Source: a virus
Length of the DNA: 34,656 nt
Direction: 5' to 3' (one strand)
Virus record (IMG/VR): IMGVR_UViG_3300037300_000313
Location: 1-34,656 of that record
Shown: one piece after another, positions 9,342-17,555 of the stretch
How the letters are laid out: each line of letters begins with the position of its first letter
Numbering within the stretch: the first letter of the stretch is position 1
The notes under the pieces: generated by a model
What the model was told of the DNA's origin: nothing
The model's input: the letters and a program-made list of their open reading frames with translations, nothing else
The model's database searches: none
Translations under genes and position numbers: made by a program

Positions 9342-9758
9342 ATGTATGTGTTTTATGAACCCTTAACTGGAGCTATTTCTTACACAGCCACGGGTACTGA
9401 CGAACTTGTAGAAGGCCGAGAAAACTGGATCGAGGTTCCTAATCAAGAGCTTGGCGATCTGTCCGCGTGGAGTGTAGTTGAGGACGTCTTGGTACAGGAC
9501 AATGCCGTAGAGTTGCAATCTCAACGAAGGGGTATGTTCTGCACCCGCATGCAGGGCATCCTTGCCCTAGGTCCAGAACGTTGGGCTGCAGTAATGGAGT
9601 ACCACGACACAGCTACTTGGGCCGAACGTGTAGTAATTGATAGTGCTTCTGACTGGCTTCGACTAAGTCAAAACATTGCTTTCTTTTCCTACTTGCTCAA
9701 CCTTACTGATACAGAAGTAGATGAACTTTTTACAATAGCAGCGGGGATTGAAGCATGA
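9342..9758 (+). CDS. Tail tip accessory protein downstream of J
   Basis: This 138-residue protein begins three bases after the J-like gene. Its C-terminal half, from RMQGILALGPERWAAVMEY to TDTEVDELFTIAAGI, follows a helical pattern seen in small phage proteins encoded next to tail tip or fibre genes, where an Arg-rich helix is followed by a 'lTDtevDeLF..Aa.I' tail. The N-terminal 50 residues look like a short beta region. There are no membrane segments. A role in tip assembly or as a fibre adaptor is inferred from position and this pattern. Its stop overlaps the next start (ATGA). Confidence 0.6.
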   Translation: MYVFYEPLTGAISYTATGTDELVEGRENWIEVPNQELGDLSAWSVVEDVLVQDNAVELQSQRRGMFCTRMQGILALGPERWAAVMEYHDTATWAERVVIDSASDWLRLSQNIAFFSYLLNLTDTEVDELFTIAAGIEA

Positions 9759-10072
9759 AAAGACTTCCCCGCTTCTTTTACATTTTCTACAAACTATTTC
9801 AAAGTTTGATGTCTAGTATTTCAAGGTTTAGTAACGCAGCTTTCCTTAATGGTTCTACACATCAAACTATCTCAGCTAGAGCCTTTATTGAAAGCTCATC
9901 AAGCCCTAAGTGGAAAAAGAGACAAAACTTTATTGATGCTATGTTTTTCTTTCAACAAAAACATTGTCAGTGGGCTTGGGAAACCGAAGTAGAAAACGCT
10001 CGAAGAACTCTTCAACAGAACGATGTAAAGATAATAGTATACAACCTAAGTAAAGGATTTAAAGATGAGTAA
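9755..10072 (+). CDS. Small protein at head of lysis cassette
   Basis: This 105-residue protein overlaps the previous gene by ATGA and the endolysin gene by 8 bases. It has an amphipathic or membrane-leaning N-terminus (residues 6-22, FFYIFYKLFQSLMSS). It then shows a pattern of N-A-A-F-L-N-G, TISARAF, a Trp-Lys pair, a helix with DAMFFF, and a His-Cys at QQKHCQWAWE. Small proteins with this order (T-I-S-x-R-A ... HC) occur beside phage lysins in other genomes. I know of no proven function; a role in lysis timing is possible. The call depends mainly on operon position. Confidence 0.55.
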   Translation: MKRLPRFFYIFYKLFQSLMSSISRFSNAAFLNGSTHQTISARAFIESSSSPKWKKRQNFIDAMFFFQQKHCQWAWETEVENARRTLQQNDVKIIVYNLSKGFKDE

Positions 10073-10550
10073 TAAACTTAAAAAGAAGGATACAGGGTTT
10101 CTACTCAGTAACCGTTCTATTCTTAACTTAAAAGGGGTACACCCTGACCTTGTTAAAGTAGTTGAATTGGCCCTTACAAAGTATTCACAAGAAGACTTTC
10201 TTGTTGTGCAAGGTCTCCGTACTCTAGCAGAACAAAGGCGTTTTGTAGCTAGGGGCGCTTCAAAGACTATGGCTAGTCGACACCTTAATGGAAATGCTGT
10301 TGATCTTGCTTGGTGGAAGAATGGTAATGTTTCTTGGAACACTGACAATCTTAAAGCTTTCTACAGTATGGACCACTCTGTTGACTACTCAGGTTATCAA
10401 GCTATTGGTGTAGCCATGCTACAAGCAGGTAAAGACCTAGGCGTACCTATTCGTTGGGGCGCTGATTGGGATGGTGATGGTCAACACACAGACCATACTT
10501 TCCTTGACTGGGTTCACTTTGAGCTACCTAAAGGGAGTCTTTATCCTTAA
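10065..10550 (+). CDS. Endolysin, M15 family L-Ala-D-Glu/VanY-like peptidase
   Basis: This 161-residue enzyme should cut the peptide stem of peptidoglycan at the end of infection. The zinc-binding set is visible: SRHLNGNAVDL with H73 and D80, and DWVHFEL with H151 and catalytic-type E153. LxxxGRT-like FLVVQGLRTLAEQ near residue 47 is also typical of M15C phage lysins. No signal peptide is present, so it needs a holin to reach the wall; the next gene is a two-helix membrane protein. Its start overlaps the gene before by 8 bases. Length is typical of single-domain phage peptidases. Confidence 0.92.
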   Translation: MSNKLKKKDTGFLLSNRSILNLKGVHPDLVKVVELALTKYSQEDFLVVQGLRTLAEQRRFVARGASKTMASRHLNGNAVDLAWWKNGNVSWNTDNLKAFYSMDHSVDYSGYQAIGVAMLQAGKDLGVPIRWGADWDGDGQHTDHTFLDWVHFELPKGSLYP

Positions 10551-10564
10551 ACTAAGGAAAAACA

Positions 10565-10885
10565 ATGGACAAAGTAATAAAAAGAAAGATACTTCCGCCT
10601 ACTATGGAAGTAATGCCACCTAAGGGTTTAAGGCAAAAGACTTATAAAAGAGAGCTTTCTTTTATTATTTTTGCTGTTTGCCTTGGTTGGTACATGTGGT
10701 CAGGTTCTATACCTTTTCTTGAAGTAACTTTTATACCTACTCTATTTCTTGTTGCTTCAGCTTTCGGTCTACAAGAGTTTTCTACTAACATGAAAGGTTT
10801 TTGGGGCAGAAAAGAAACTAACTATGAAGAACCTGATTATGAAGAGACAACAACTATTGAACAAATAAGGAGTACTAAACCATGA
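10565..10885 (+). CDS. Holin-like membrane protein
   Basis: This 106-residue protein has a charged N-terminus (residues 1-30), two hydrophobic stretches at about 31-45 (LSFIIFAVCLGWYMW) and 53-68 (EVTFIPTLFLVASAFG), and a charged, acidic C-terminus. AAGGAAAAAC precedes the ATG. The hairpin membrane topology, small size and position between an endolysin and a spanin-like lipoprotein make it the best holin candidate in the window. Nothing in the sequence proves pore formation, and it could be another small inner-membrane protein. Its stop overlaps the next start by ATGA. Confidence 0.58.
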   Translation: MDKVIKRKILPPTMEVMPPKGLRQKTYKRELSFIIFAVCLGWYMWSGSIPFLEVTFIPTLFLVASAFGLQEFSTNMKGFWGRKETNYEEPDYEETTTIEQIRSTKP

Positions 10886-11277
10886 AAAAGCTTTTTGTAG
10901 CTTTACTTTTAATTGTGACTCTTACTTCTTGTTCAAAAGTAGGTGGTGTTGTAGCTAAGGCTGCTCTTGGTGGTATTGGACTTCCAACAGCAGCCTCGGC
11001 ACAAGTAGGTAAGACTAACACTCAAACTATAGGAACCTCAGAAAATGTTGACTTTGTAGTAAAAGACGTTACAAACAGCACTATCAGACCTGTTATGAGA
11101 CCTACGGGTATTACCACTACGGACAAGGTAGAAACAATAAATCAGATAAATAACAACGTACCTTTCTGGTTTATTGTCGCTTTTATCCTGTGGAGTATCT
11201 TTCTTTGGGAACTTCCTAGGTTCAGTACTATAGTAGAGTACTTCAAAAAAGGTAAACAAAAACAACAATATAATTAG
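10882..11277 (+). CDS. Lipoprotein with C-terminal membrane helix, u-spanin candidate
   Basis: This 131-residue protein has a lipoprotein signal: MKK, a hydrophobic stretch, then LTSC with the modified Cys at residue 17. Near the other end is a single membrane helix at about 94-110 (PFWFIVAFILWSIFLWE), followed by a basic cytoplasmic-type tail. A protein anchored by lipid in the outer membrane and by a C-terminal helix in the inner membrane is the topology of unimolecular spanins, as in phage T1, which fuse the two membranes at lysis. It closes the lysis cassette, just before the twin candidate promoters. The roughly 75-residue linker is Thr/Asn/Val-rich. Assignment rests on topology and position rather than on sequence similarity. 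Confidence 0.68.
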   Translation: MKKLFVALLLIVTLTSCSKVGGVVAKAALGGIGLPTAASAQVGKTNTQTIGTSENVDFVVKDVTNSTIRPVMRPTGITTTDKVETINQINNNVPFWFIVAFILWSIFLWELPRFSTIVEYFKKGKQKQQYN

Positions 11278-11312
11278 GGTGCGTTAAAGAATAGAGCCTA
11301 CCACAAAGTAGG
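11275..11312 (+). promoter_or_regulatory. Candidate phage promoter, copy 2a, with hairpin
   Basis: TAGGGTGCGTTAAAGAATA (11275-11293) matches the repeated motif with two or three differences. It is followed by GAG and the hairpin CCTAC-CACAAA-GTAGG (11297-11312). The 3' arm of the hairpin overlaps the first bases of copy 2b. It starts at the stop codon of the spanin-like gene and lies upstream of the portal gene. Confidence 0.57.
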
Positions 11313-11342
11313 TAACGTTAAAGAATAAAGAGGTCTTTCCTC
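11309..11342 (+). promoter_or_regulatory. Candidate phage promoter, copy 2b, with hairpin
   Basis: TAGGTAACGTTAAAGAATA (11309-11327) is the best match to the consensus. A short hairpin GAGG-TCTTT-CCTC (11330-11342) follows three bases later. The copy lies 34 bases after copy 2a and 50 bases before the portal start, so head genes would have a tandem promoter, fitting their need for high expression. Confidence 0.62.
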
Positions 11343-11376
11343 ATCAAAGTTAACTCATTAGTAGGAGGATGACCTA

Positions 11377-12987
11377 GTGTCAGAAATTAAAGTTTCTAGT
11401 GTAGCAGTGAAGAAAAACGTGGGTACTCCTTCTGATGAGTATGAGTCGATGTTGAATCTTTGGGCAAAGTGTCGTTCTGTTATTAGAGGACAAGATGCTT
11501 GTAAAGCTCATGATGAGTATGTAAATGACTATGATGACAAAGGTGTTTCTAAGAACTTGCTACTCCCTTTCTCACCTTCTATGTCTCAAAACCAGTATGA
11601 CTTTTTCAAAGCTGAAGCTGAACTACCAAACATTACATCACAGTATGCAAAGTCTATGGTTGGTGCTTTGCTCAGAAAAGATGCAAGCTTGGTAATTACT
11701 GACAGGCTTGGTGAAAAGTTCCAAAAAGACGTAAATGACTGGTTGAGGTACGAACTTACAGCAGACAATCGCTCTATGTTTCACTTCCTTGATAACGCTC
11801 TTTGGGAAGAAATTCAAACAGGTTACTGTTGGATCTATGCTGATCTTCCCAGTGTAAACGAAACAGAATATGAAGTTATGACAGAAGAACAAAAGAAAAC
11901 TGTTAAACCTTACCCTGTTACTTTGACAGCTGAACAAGTTATTAACGTAATCTATGGTAAGCACCCTATTACAAAAGCTCCAGCTATGTTGCGCTTTATT
12001 ACTAGGTACTTCACTAATGTTTTTTCTGAAGAAAACCCTTGGCACCCTGAGCGTGTTGACACAGTAAGAGATCACTTCCTAGATAATGAAGGTAAGCTTG
12101 TAGTAAAAGAGTATCACTCTAAAAAGCAAACCGTAGACATTTCTATCAAGGGTGGTCAAGTTTTTAATGAGGAGTTGACTGACAGTTCCTTTGGTAAAGA
12201 GGCTTATTCTTTTATTTTGGAAAAAGAGTTTAAACCAACTCGCTTTGGCGAAAGGCTTAATACTATTCCTGCTTGGCCACTTGATGGTGAGTATGAACTA
12301 GAAGACCCTCTCTTGCTTAACTTTGTTAACAGGGAGATTGGACTTTATAACAAGGTATCTCGAAGAAATCACTTAATGTATGGAGCCGCTACTTACACAC
12401 CTATTATTACAGGTGTTGAAGATGAAGACAAACAGTTGGAAATTGTCAGGTCTGGTCTTGGTAGTTGGATTTTTCTTGATACAGGTGCAACAGCCGAAAC
12501 ACTAGCCCCACCAACAGAAGCACTAGCTGACATGCAAACAGCTATTGAAGCTACTATTAGTGAAATGGCCCGCCTAGGTATCCGTATGCTTTCCCCTGAA
12601 ACTGTGCAGTCTGGTACAGCACTAGAGGTGAGAAGCAACGTACAAACTGCCTTGCTAGGGACACTTAACATGAAAGTTTCTACAACACTACGTAGTGTTT
12701 TTACTTTCTTGATTAACTGGCGCTACGATACAGACCTGACAACTAACGAAGTTGAGTTTAACATGTCTAGTGATTTTAGTCCTCAAAGCCAAGGTGAAGA
12801 GGCTATGCGTCTTATTGGAGAATGGTACCAAAGTGGTCTTATACCTCGTTCAATCTTTATTGAAGCAGCTAAGAGTAATGACTACATTCCTGCCGACTAT
12901 AACGATAAGTCTGGTGTAGAAGAACTAGAAAAAGATCCAGTTAGGCAAATGGCAATGGAAAGTCAGTCACCTACTATACAAGAATAA
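11377..12987 (+). CDS. Portal protein, DUF4055-like
   Basis: This 536-residue protein forms the dodecameric ring at one capsid vertex through which DNA passes. The start is GTG at 11377 with AGGAGG at 11363-11368, 8 bases away; an ATG at 11369 reaches a stop after two codons. The N-terminus SDEYESMLNLWAKCRSVIRG is characteristic of the DUF4055 portal group. Then come the LLLPFSPSMSQNQYDFFKA and GALLRKDASLVI segments, the central stem-like region, and a C-terminal helical region with MARLGIRMLSPE. Position before the MuF protein, scaffold and capsid gene is standard for portals. Tandem candidate promoters sit just upstream. A hairpin and a tRNA follow. Confidence 0.86.
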   Translation: MSEIKVSSVAVKKNVGTPSDEYESMLNLWAKCRSVIRGQDACKAHDEYVNDYDDKGVSKNLLLPFSPSMSQNQYDFFKAEAELPNITSQYAKSMVGALLRKDASLVITDRLGEKFQKDVNDWLRYELTADNRSMFHFLDNALWEEIQTGYCWIYADLPSVNETEYEVMTEEQKKTVKPYPVTLTAEQVINVIYGKHPITKAPAMLRFITRYFTNVFSEENPWHPERVDTVRDHFLDNEGKLVVKEYHSKKQTVDISIKGGQVFNEELTDSSFGKEAYSFILEKEFKPTRFGERLNTIPAWPLDGEYELEDPLLLNFVNREIGLYNKVSRRNHLMYGAATYTPIITGVEDEDKQLEIVRSGLGSWIFLDTGATAETLAPPTEALADMQTAIEATISEMARLGIRMLSPETVQSGTALEVRSNVQTALLGTLNMKVSTTLRSVFTFLINWRYDTDLTTNEVEFNMSSDFSPQSQGEEAMRLIGEWYQSGLIPRSIFIEAAKSNDYIPADYNDKSGVEELEKDPVRQMAMESQSPTIQE

Positions 12988-12990
12988 TTA

Positions 12991-13010
12991 GGACCAAACT
13001 GGTCCCTTTT
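12991..13010 (+). terminator. Tight hairpin with short T tail between portal and tRNA
   Basis: GGACCA (12991-12996) pairs perfectly with TGGTCC (13000-13005) around a three-base loop AAC, followed by CTTTT. It could be a weak terminator or an RNA processing element releasing the tRNA. A 6-bp stem with a 3-base loop and purine centre also has the geometry of N4 virion-polymerase promoters, but that is speculative. Confidence 0.5.
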
Positions 13011-13086
13011 CCCCTTTAGCTCAGTTTGGTAGAGCACTTGCCTTGTAAGCATGAGGTCGTTGGTTCGAGGCCAACAGGGGGAACCA
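13010..13086 (+). tRNA. tRNA-Thr (anticodon UGU)
   Basis: A full cloverleaf can be drawn. The acceptor stem is TCCCCTT (13010-13016) with AGGGGGA (13076-13082), including one T-G pair. The D arm is GCTC-AGTTTGGTA-GAGC; the anticodon arm is CTTGC-CTTGTAA-GCATG with anticodon TGT. The T arm is GTTGG-TTCGAGG-CCAAC, and discriminator A plus encoded CCA end at 13086. The anticodon stem has one T-T mismatch (second pair). It would read ACA and possibly other Thr codons, which are common in these phage genes. It lies inside the head operon, between portal and the MuF-polymerase gene. Confidence 0.93.
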
Positions 13087-13117
13087 ATAACTTACCAGTC
13101 AGGAGGCTGCTAGTTCT

Positions 13118-16100
13118 ATGGAAATAAATCAAGAACTCTTTGATAGTACAATTGATCACGCTGTGGACGTTAAGCTTTTTGAAGAGAGTGTTCAGGTAGG
13201 TAATAACCGTATTATTAGGCGTCATAAAGAAAAACTTTTGGCTATAGTTAAGGCAGACCTTGCTGGTCCATTGGTAGATAAGAAAAAATCTTTTAACAGT
13301 TTAAAAGCTGAACAGTCTAGGTTTGCCACAGAACTATTTTCTTGGCAAAAGACAAACATGACAGAACTTTCTACGGCTGAACTAGACTTCTCAAGCAACC
13401 TTCTTAACAAGAGTGCTAGAGGGTTTTATGAAGTAGAAAGGCCGAAGGTAAGAGAAATTCTTTCTCCGATTACTGGCTCTGTGATGAAAGGAGAAAAAAC
13501 CTTAAAAGGCAACATTAGTAACATCACTGCTGGTGAGCTTGTTAGAGTACAGACAAAAATTAAGTCTGGTCAGGCAAGAAAACTCACCCCTAATGAAATA
13601 CTTAAAGAAGTAGACGCCACTACAAGGATTACCTCTTCACAAACTTCCACTATTACTCGTACAGCAATTACTAGTACTCAAAGAGATTCTTTGGTAAGTA
13701 CCCTAGAGGCTAACGCTTCTCTTGTAAAAGGTTTCATGTTTTCTGCTATTCTAGACACACGTACCTCAAGTATTTGTAGCTTTCATAACGGTAAAGTCTA
13801 TAGTGTTGATAACAAAAGCTTTATGCCACCACTACACTTTAACTGTCGTTCTACTATGGTTCCTGTACTTAGGAGTAAGGAAGAACTACAAGGTAACGTT
13901 GAAGACTTGAGAATTAAGCAAGAAGGTCTTTCCAAAGTTTCTGATGGTTTCCTTTCAGGGGTTACTGCCGCTAAAGAAAATCTCAGTGAGTGGTTAAAAA
14001 GGCAAAGCTTTCCTACACAAGTGAAAATGCTAGGTGATGAGTTTCGAGTAAAGCTGTTCAGAGAAGGTAAACTTCTAGCTGAAGAGTTTATTACGCCTAA
14101 GGGTCTGGCGCTTAGTATAACTGCACTAAGAAAAAGAGCAGCTAGCGCAGTTTCAATTTATAAACCAAGACAGGAACTTAGGGAAGAAACTACAAAACTT
14201 TCTGTTTTTAAACCTAGTGAGCTGGTAAATAAGCCAGAAAACAGGGTAAAAGTTCGAGAATTGTTCTTGCTAGACTCTGATGATTACAACAAAACTTACG
14301 CCCTGACTGATTTTAAAGGAACTTCTCTACAAGGTAAACAAACTGCTCGCCGAAGAGTTGGCAATGAGTTTGACCCTAGTAATAACAGCTTTGACCCTCT
14401 TACTGGTGAAGCTAAGAATAACAACCTTTATGATCCTAACTACACACTGTTTCAAGAACGCCTTGATTTTATGCGAAACTCTAAAACACTAAAAGCTGAA
14501 CACAAGTCTTTTATTGAAGACGTTGTTAACGGTATTGAAGATAAAGTTTCTATAAACCAACAGACAGTTGCTATTGAAAACCTGAGAGTAGTTATTGAAC
14601 GTGCTCTAAGTGATGGTCAACCTTGGGATAACCTAGCCTCTGTGCTTCGTGCTGAAAACAGGTTTTCTGTACAAAACGTTTCTCGGCTTCTTGACGTAAG
14701 ACAGCGCAATGACAATGAGCTTTTTGCAAAGTTTACTGGAAAAGCAGAAGACAGCCTTCAAGTTCAAATTATGGGCAAGTACTACGACTTAGACTCACTG
14801 CAGGCTAACAGACTTAAGGACCAGCGTTTTATTGATGACTTTCGTAGAACCACTGGAAAAGAACTGGCAACAGAACTTTACTTGAAAGGTAAGCTTCCGG
14901 CTCGTGCCTACTTTAGCAACCTAGCAGGACAGTACCCTACTACAAAAAAAGTTAAAAAGTGGCTTATAGCTAACACTACAGTTGGAAGAGCTTACACAGC
15001 CTACAAGAAGTTTGGTGAGCCTAAAGATGACTGGTGGGTAACTCAAGTACAAACCCTTAACGAAAACTACCGTTACATTGTTGACCTAGAGTTTCTGAGA
15101 GTAAGTAAAAAACCGTCTTCCGATTTCCTCGATGACAGTGCAATCAACTCTCTCAGCAAGGCAGTAAAACTTGTAGCCTCAGGTCAGATGACAGACTATG
15201 ACGGTTTGGCCATTGCTATAGGTAAGCAGTTTGCTAAAGACTTTGAAAACATTCTGCCTTTTACAAAACACACTATGAAAGACTATCACAAGGAAGGTTC
15301 TAAAATCCTTGAGTTTATGTTGTCAAGTAAGATGATTAGAACAAACTTTCGTGGTAAAGTAAGACGAGGTGTTTATGACGTAGACACAGGTAGGTCTTCT
15401 TCTAGTTGGGGTGACACTATCTCAAGAGAAGTAGAAGTGCTAGACAAGAGAATGATAGCTTTGCAAGAAGCTGAACGTAGGACAGTTATTGCTAGACGTC
15501 TAGGTATTGTTGAGGAACGTGACAGACTCATTGTAAAAGCCAACAAGAAAACCTACTTTGATGCTAGAGGTAACGACACAGGTATACCTATTATCTCAAG
15601 AAACAAAGCTGCTAGTTATGATGCTACTCAAATTGACTCTGACATAGCTAACATGATGAATCATGCTATGGACGTTGAGTATGAGGTTGACCCAGAGTTC
15701 TTTAGCTTTATGGATGACCTAGTGCGCTTTCGTGACCCTCGTGGTAACTCTAAGTACTATGATGGTATCAATGAGTTTAGACATGAAGTTCTTGCTCGTG
15801 GTGACCAAGGCTACGGTCTTATGACTACAGCTAAGTGGCATGCTCAGAGAGGGAAACCCTTTAAAACAGAAGTCTACCTTGACTCTCGTGGTCGTGTTTA
15901 TCACCGTGGCTACCTAACACCTACTGGTGGGGAAATGGTAAGGCCCTTTCTAAATGATGCTAGGGCTGTCTCTATGACACCGCAAGCCTTGAGAGAAATA
16001 CGTATTCAGACTGGCGCTATGATTGGAGAGAGTACAGAAGCCCTTACCCAAACTGGTAGGTTGGAAATCTTTGCTAGAAATGAAAAGTCAATCTTAGAGC

Positions 16101-17524
16101 TAGGTCAGCTTCTTATGAGCAAAACCCAAAGAGACAGACGCCTTCGTGAGTTCCTTGAACACCCTCTTATTCAAAAACTTGAGGGGCCTGAGGTTCCAAA
16201 GTTGGCTAGGCTTTCCCTAGAATATGCTCGTGTACATAAGCACAATAACGGTGACTTTTTAAACAGTAAGTTATTGTCTACCTACAAAACCAAGCTTATG
16301 GTTGAAAACGACGCCTCTGCCTCTGGTGCCCAAATCATCGGGCTTAGCACTCGTGACAGAATGATCTCAGAGGCTTCCAACGTTGTTGCTACAACTAAAA
16401 AGAACAGGCTCTATGACCTTGTAGCTATGGATACTATTGATGATCCTGAATTTTTGAAAATACCCGCTCTACGTGATGCTAACCTTACTTGGGGAGACCT
16501 TGCTAAGGCTGCTAAGTCTCAGAACTTGGTTAGCTTCTATGGTGCTGGTGCTAACACTAAGACAGCTAACGTTGCTAGGGAGTTTGCTAAGGTACTTGAA
16601 AAGAAAGGTATTATGGCAATCACAAAAGAAAGCTTAGCTGAACAGCTTAGGATTATTGATACAAAGATAAAGCTTTCAAATAAGATTGGTGCCACAGTAG
16701 TAGAAGCTGAACTTAAAAACTTCAGAGAAGAACTGTTGGACCTTGTTAATAAAGATCAAAGTGTTGCTATTAAGTTAATGAAAGAGGCTGAAGAGATTTC
16801 GGAAGAAACCGCCGCCTTTGTAGCAAAGCTAATGAACAACCGGGGAGGACTAGTTGGACCAGAAGACTTCAAAAAGATTTCTGAGATCATGTCTAAAAAC
16901 CTTTCTGCTCGTGCCCCTGTTACAGACAACTTTATTCAGTTCTGGAAACTCGCCGCCAAGTCCTATGTAAAAGATACCAACAGTGTAGATATCCCGTGGA
17001 TAACTTTCGATGGTAAGCTCATGACACAAAAGTATAGGCCGCAGCTACAAGAAAGAATAGAGTTTAAAGACCCTGTTACAGGTCGTAAGGTTATGAATAT
17101 CTATCAAATGGAAGCCCAAGATGGGAAGCTACTTGGTAAGGGTTCTATTGCTGATGCCACTATTGGCCTTGGTGTGAACGGTAACCACTCTAACGACGCT
17201 AGTATTGTGAGGCAGTTCCACTTGTGGGGTCGTAAAAACAATCTTAGCACTGCAACAATTCACGACGCTTTCTTTACAAACGTTGCGGTAGCTGATAAAG
17301 CTATTTCCGCACTTAAAGTAATTTACGCAGACTCTCTTGATAGTAACACTATTAAGGACACACTAAAAGCTATGAGAAAAAAGGGTATGTCACAGAAAAC
17401 TTATGAAATTCTTCTTAGTGAAGCTAGAAAAGCTGGACTGATTGACGTGAGAAACCCCTTGACTAGAGAAGATATCTTGAAGCCTATACCTGAGGGGATG
17501 GACTACTATGGTATTGGACCATAA
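13118..17524 (+). CDS. MuF minor head protein fused to T7-type single-subunit RNA polymerase
   Basis: This 1468-residue protein sits where a MuF minor head protein is expected, between portal and scaffold. Residues about 180-250 hold the MuF signature: AILDTRTSSIC (D213, C220), HNGKVY, and PPLHFNCRS (H240, C243). The C-terminal half, from roughly residue 500, is a single-subunit RNA polymerase. It shows D922-S-R-G-R926 (T7 DxxGR), motif A ENDASASGAQ with D1065, motif B with K1133 and Y1141 at the same 8-residue spacing as T7 K631-Y639, and motif C TIHDAF with H1382 and D1383 (T7 H811-D812). The Arg four residues before the motif B Lys in T7 is Ala here, with Lys at 1130. Residues about 250-500 are unassigned. 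By position it should be in the virion and enter the cell with DNA to transcribe first genes, as in N4. Packaging and activity are inferred. Confidence 0.92.
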   Translation: MEINQELFDSTIDHAVDVKLFEESVQVGNNRIIRRHKEKLLAIVKADLAGPLVDKKKSFNSLKAEQSRFATELFSWQKTNMTELSTAELDFSSNLLNKSARGFYEVERPKVREILSPITGSVMKGEKTLKGNISNITAGELVRVQTKIKSGQARKLTPNEILKEVDATTRITSSQTSTITRTAITSTQRDSLVSTLEANASLVKGFMFSAILDTRTSSICSFHNGKVYSVDNKSFMPPLHFNCRSTMVPVLRSKEELQGNVEDLRIKQEGLSKVSDGFLSGVTAAKENLSEWLKRQSFPTQVKMLGDEFRVKLFREGKLLAEEFITPKGLALSITALRKRAASAVSIYKPRQELREETTKLSVFKPSELVNKPENRVKVRELFLLDSDDYNKTYALTDFKGTSLQGKQTARRRVGNEFDPSNNSFDPLTGEAKNNNLYDPNYTLFQERLDFMRNSKTLKAEHKSFIEDVVNGIEDKVSINQQTVAIENLRVVIERALSDGQPWDNLASVLRAENRFSVQNVSRLLDVRQRNDNELFAKFTGKAEDSLQVQIMGKYYDLDSLQANRLKDQRFIDDFRRTTGKELATELYLKGKLPARAYFSNLAGQYPTTKKVKKWLIANTTVGRAYTAYKKFGEPKDDWWVTQVQTLNENYRYIVDLEFLRVSKKPSSDFLDDSAINSLSKAVKLVASGQMTDYDGLAIAIGKQFAKDFENILPFTKHTMKDYHKEGSKILEFMLSSKMIRTNFRGKVRRGVYDVDTGRSSSSWGDTISREVEVLDKRMIALQEAERRTVIARRLGIVEERDRLIVKANKKTYFDARGNDTGIPIISRNKAASYDATQIDSDIANMMNHAMDVEYEVDPEFFSFMDDLVRFRDPRGNSKYYDGINEFRHEVLARGDQGYGLMTTAKWHAQRGKPFKTEVYLDSRGRVYHRGYLTPTGGEMVRPFLNDARAVSMTPQALREIRIQTGAMIGESTEALTQTGRLEIFARNEKSILELGQLLMSKTQRDRRLREFLEHPLIQKLEGPEVPKLARLSLEYARVHKHNNGDFLNSKLLSTYKTKLMVENDASASGAQIIGLSTRDRMISEASNVVATTKKNRLYDLVAMDTIDDPEFLKIPALRDANLTWGDLAKAAKSQNLVSFYGAGANTKTANVAREFAKVLEKKGIMAITKESLAEQLRIIDTKIKLSNKIGATVVEAELKNFREELLDLVNKDQSVAIKLMKEAEEISEETAAFVAKLMNNRGGLVGPEDFKKISEIMSKNLSARAPVTDNFIQFWKLAAKSYVKDTNSVDIPWITFDGKLMTQKYRPQLQERIEFKDPVTGRKVMNIYQMEAQDGKLLGKGSIADATIGLGVNGNHSNDASIVRQFHLWGRKNNLSTATIHDAFFTNVAVADKAISALKVIYADSLDSNTIKDTLKAMRKKGMSQKTYEILLSEARKAGLIDVRNPLTREDILKPIPEGMDYYGIGP

Positions 17525-17555
17525 CGTATTCTAGGTAATGTCTGTGACAGAACCT

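Noticed and set aside
13016-13225. Reverse-strand reading with the phrase VPPVGLEPTTSCLQG
   Set aside because: This is the well-known false protein made by translating the antisense of a tRNA gene; the tRNA-Thr at 13010-13086 explains it.
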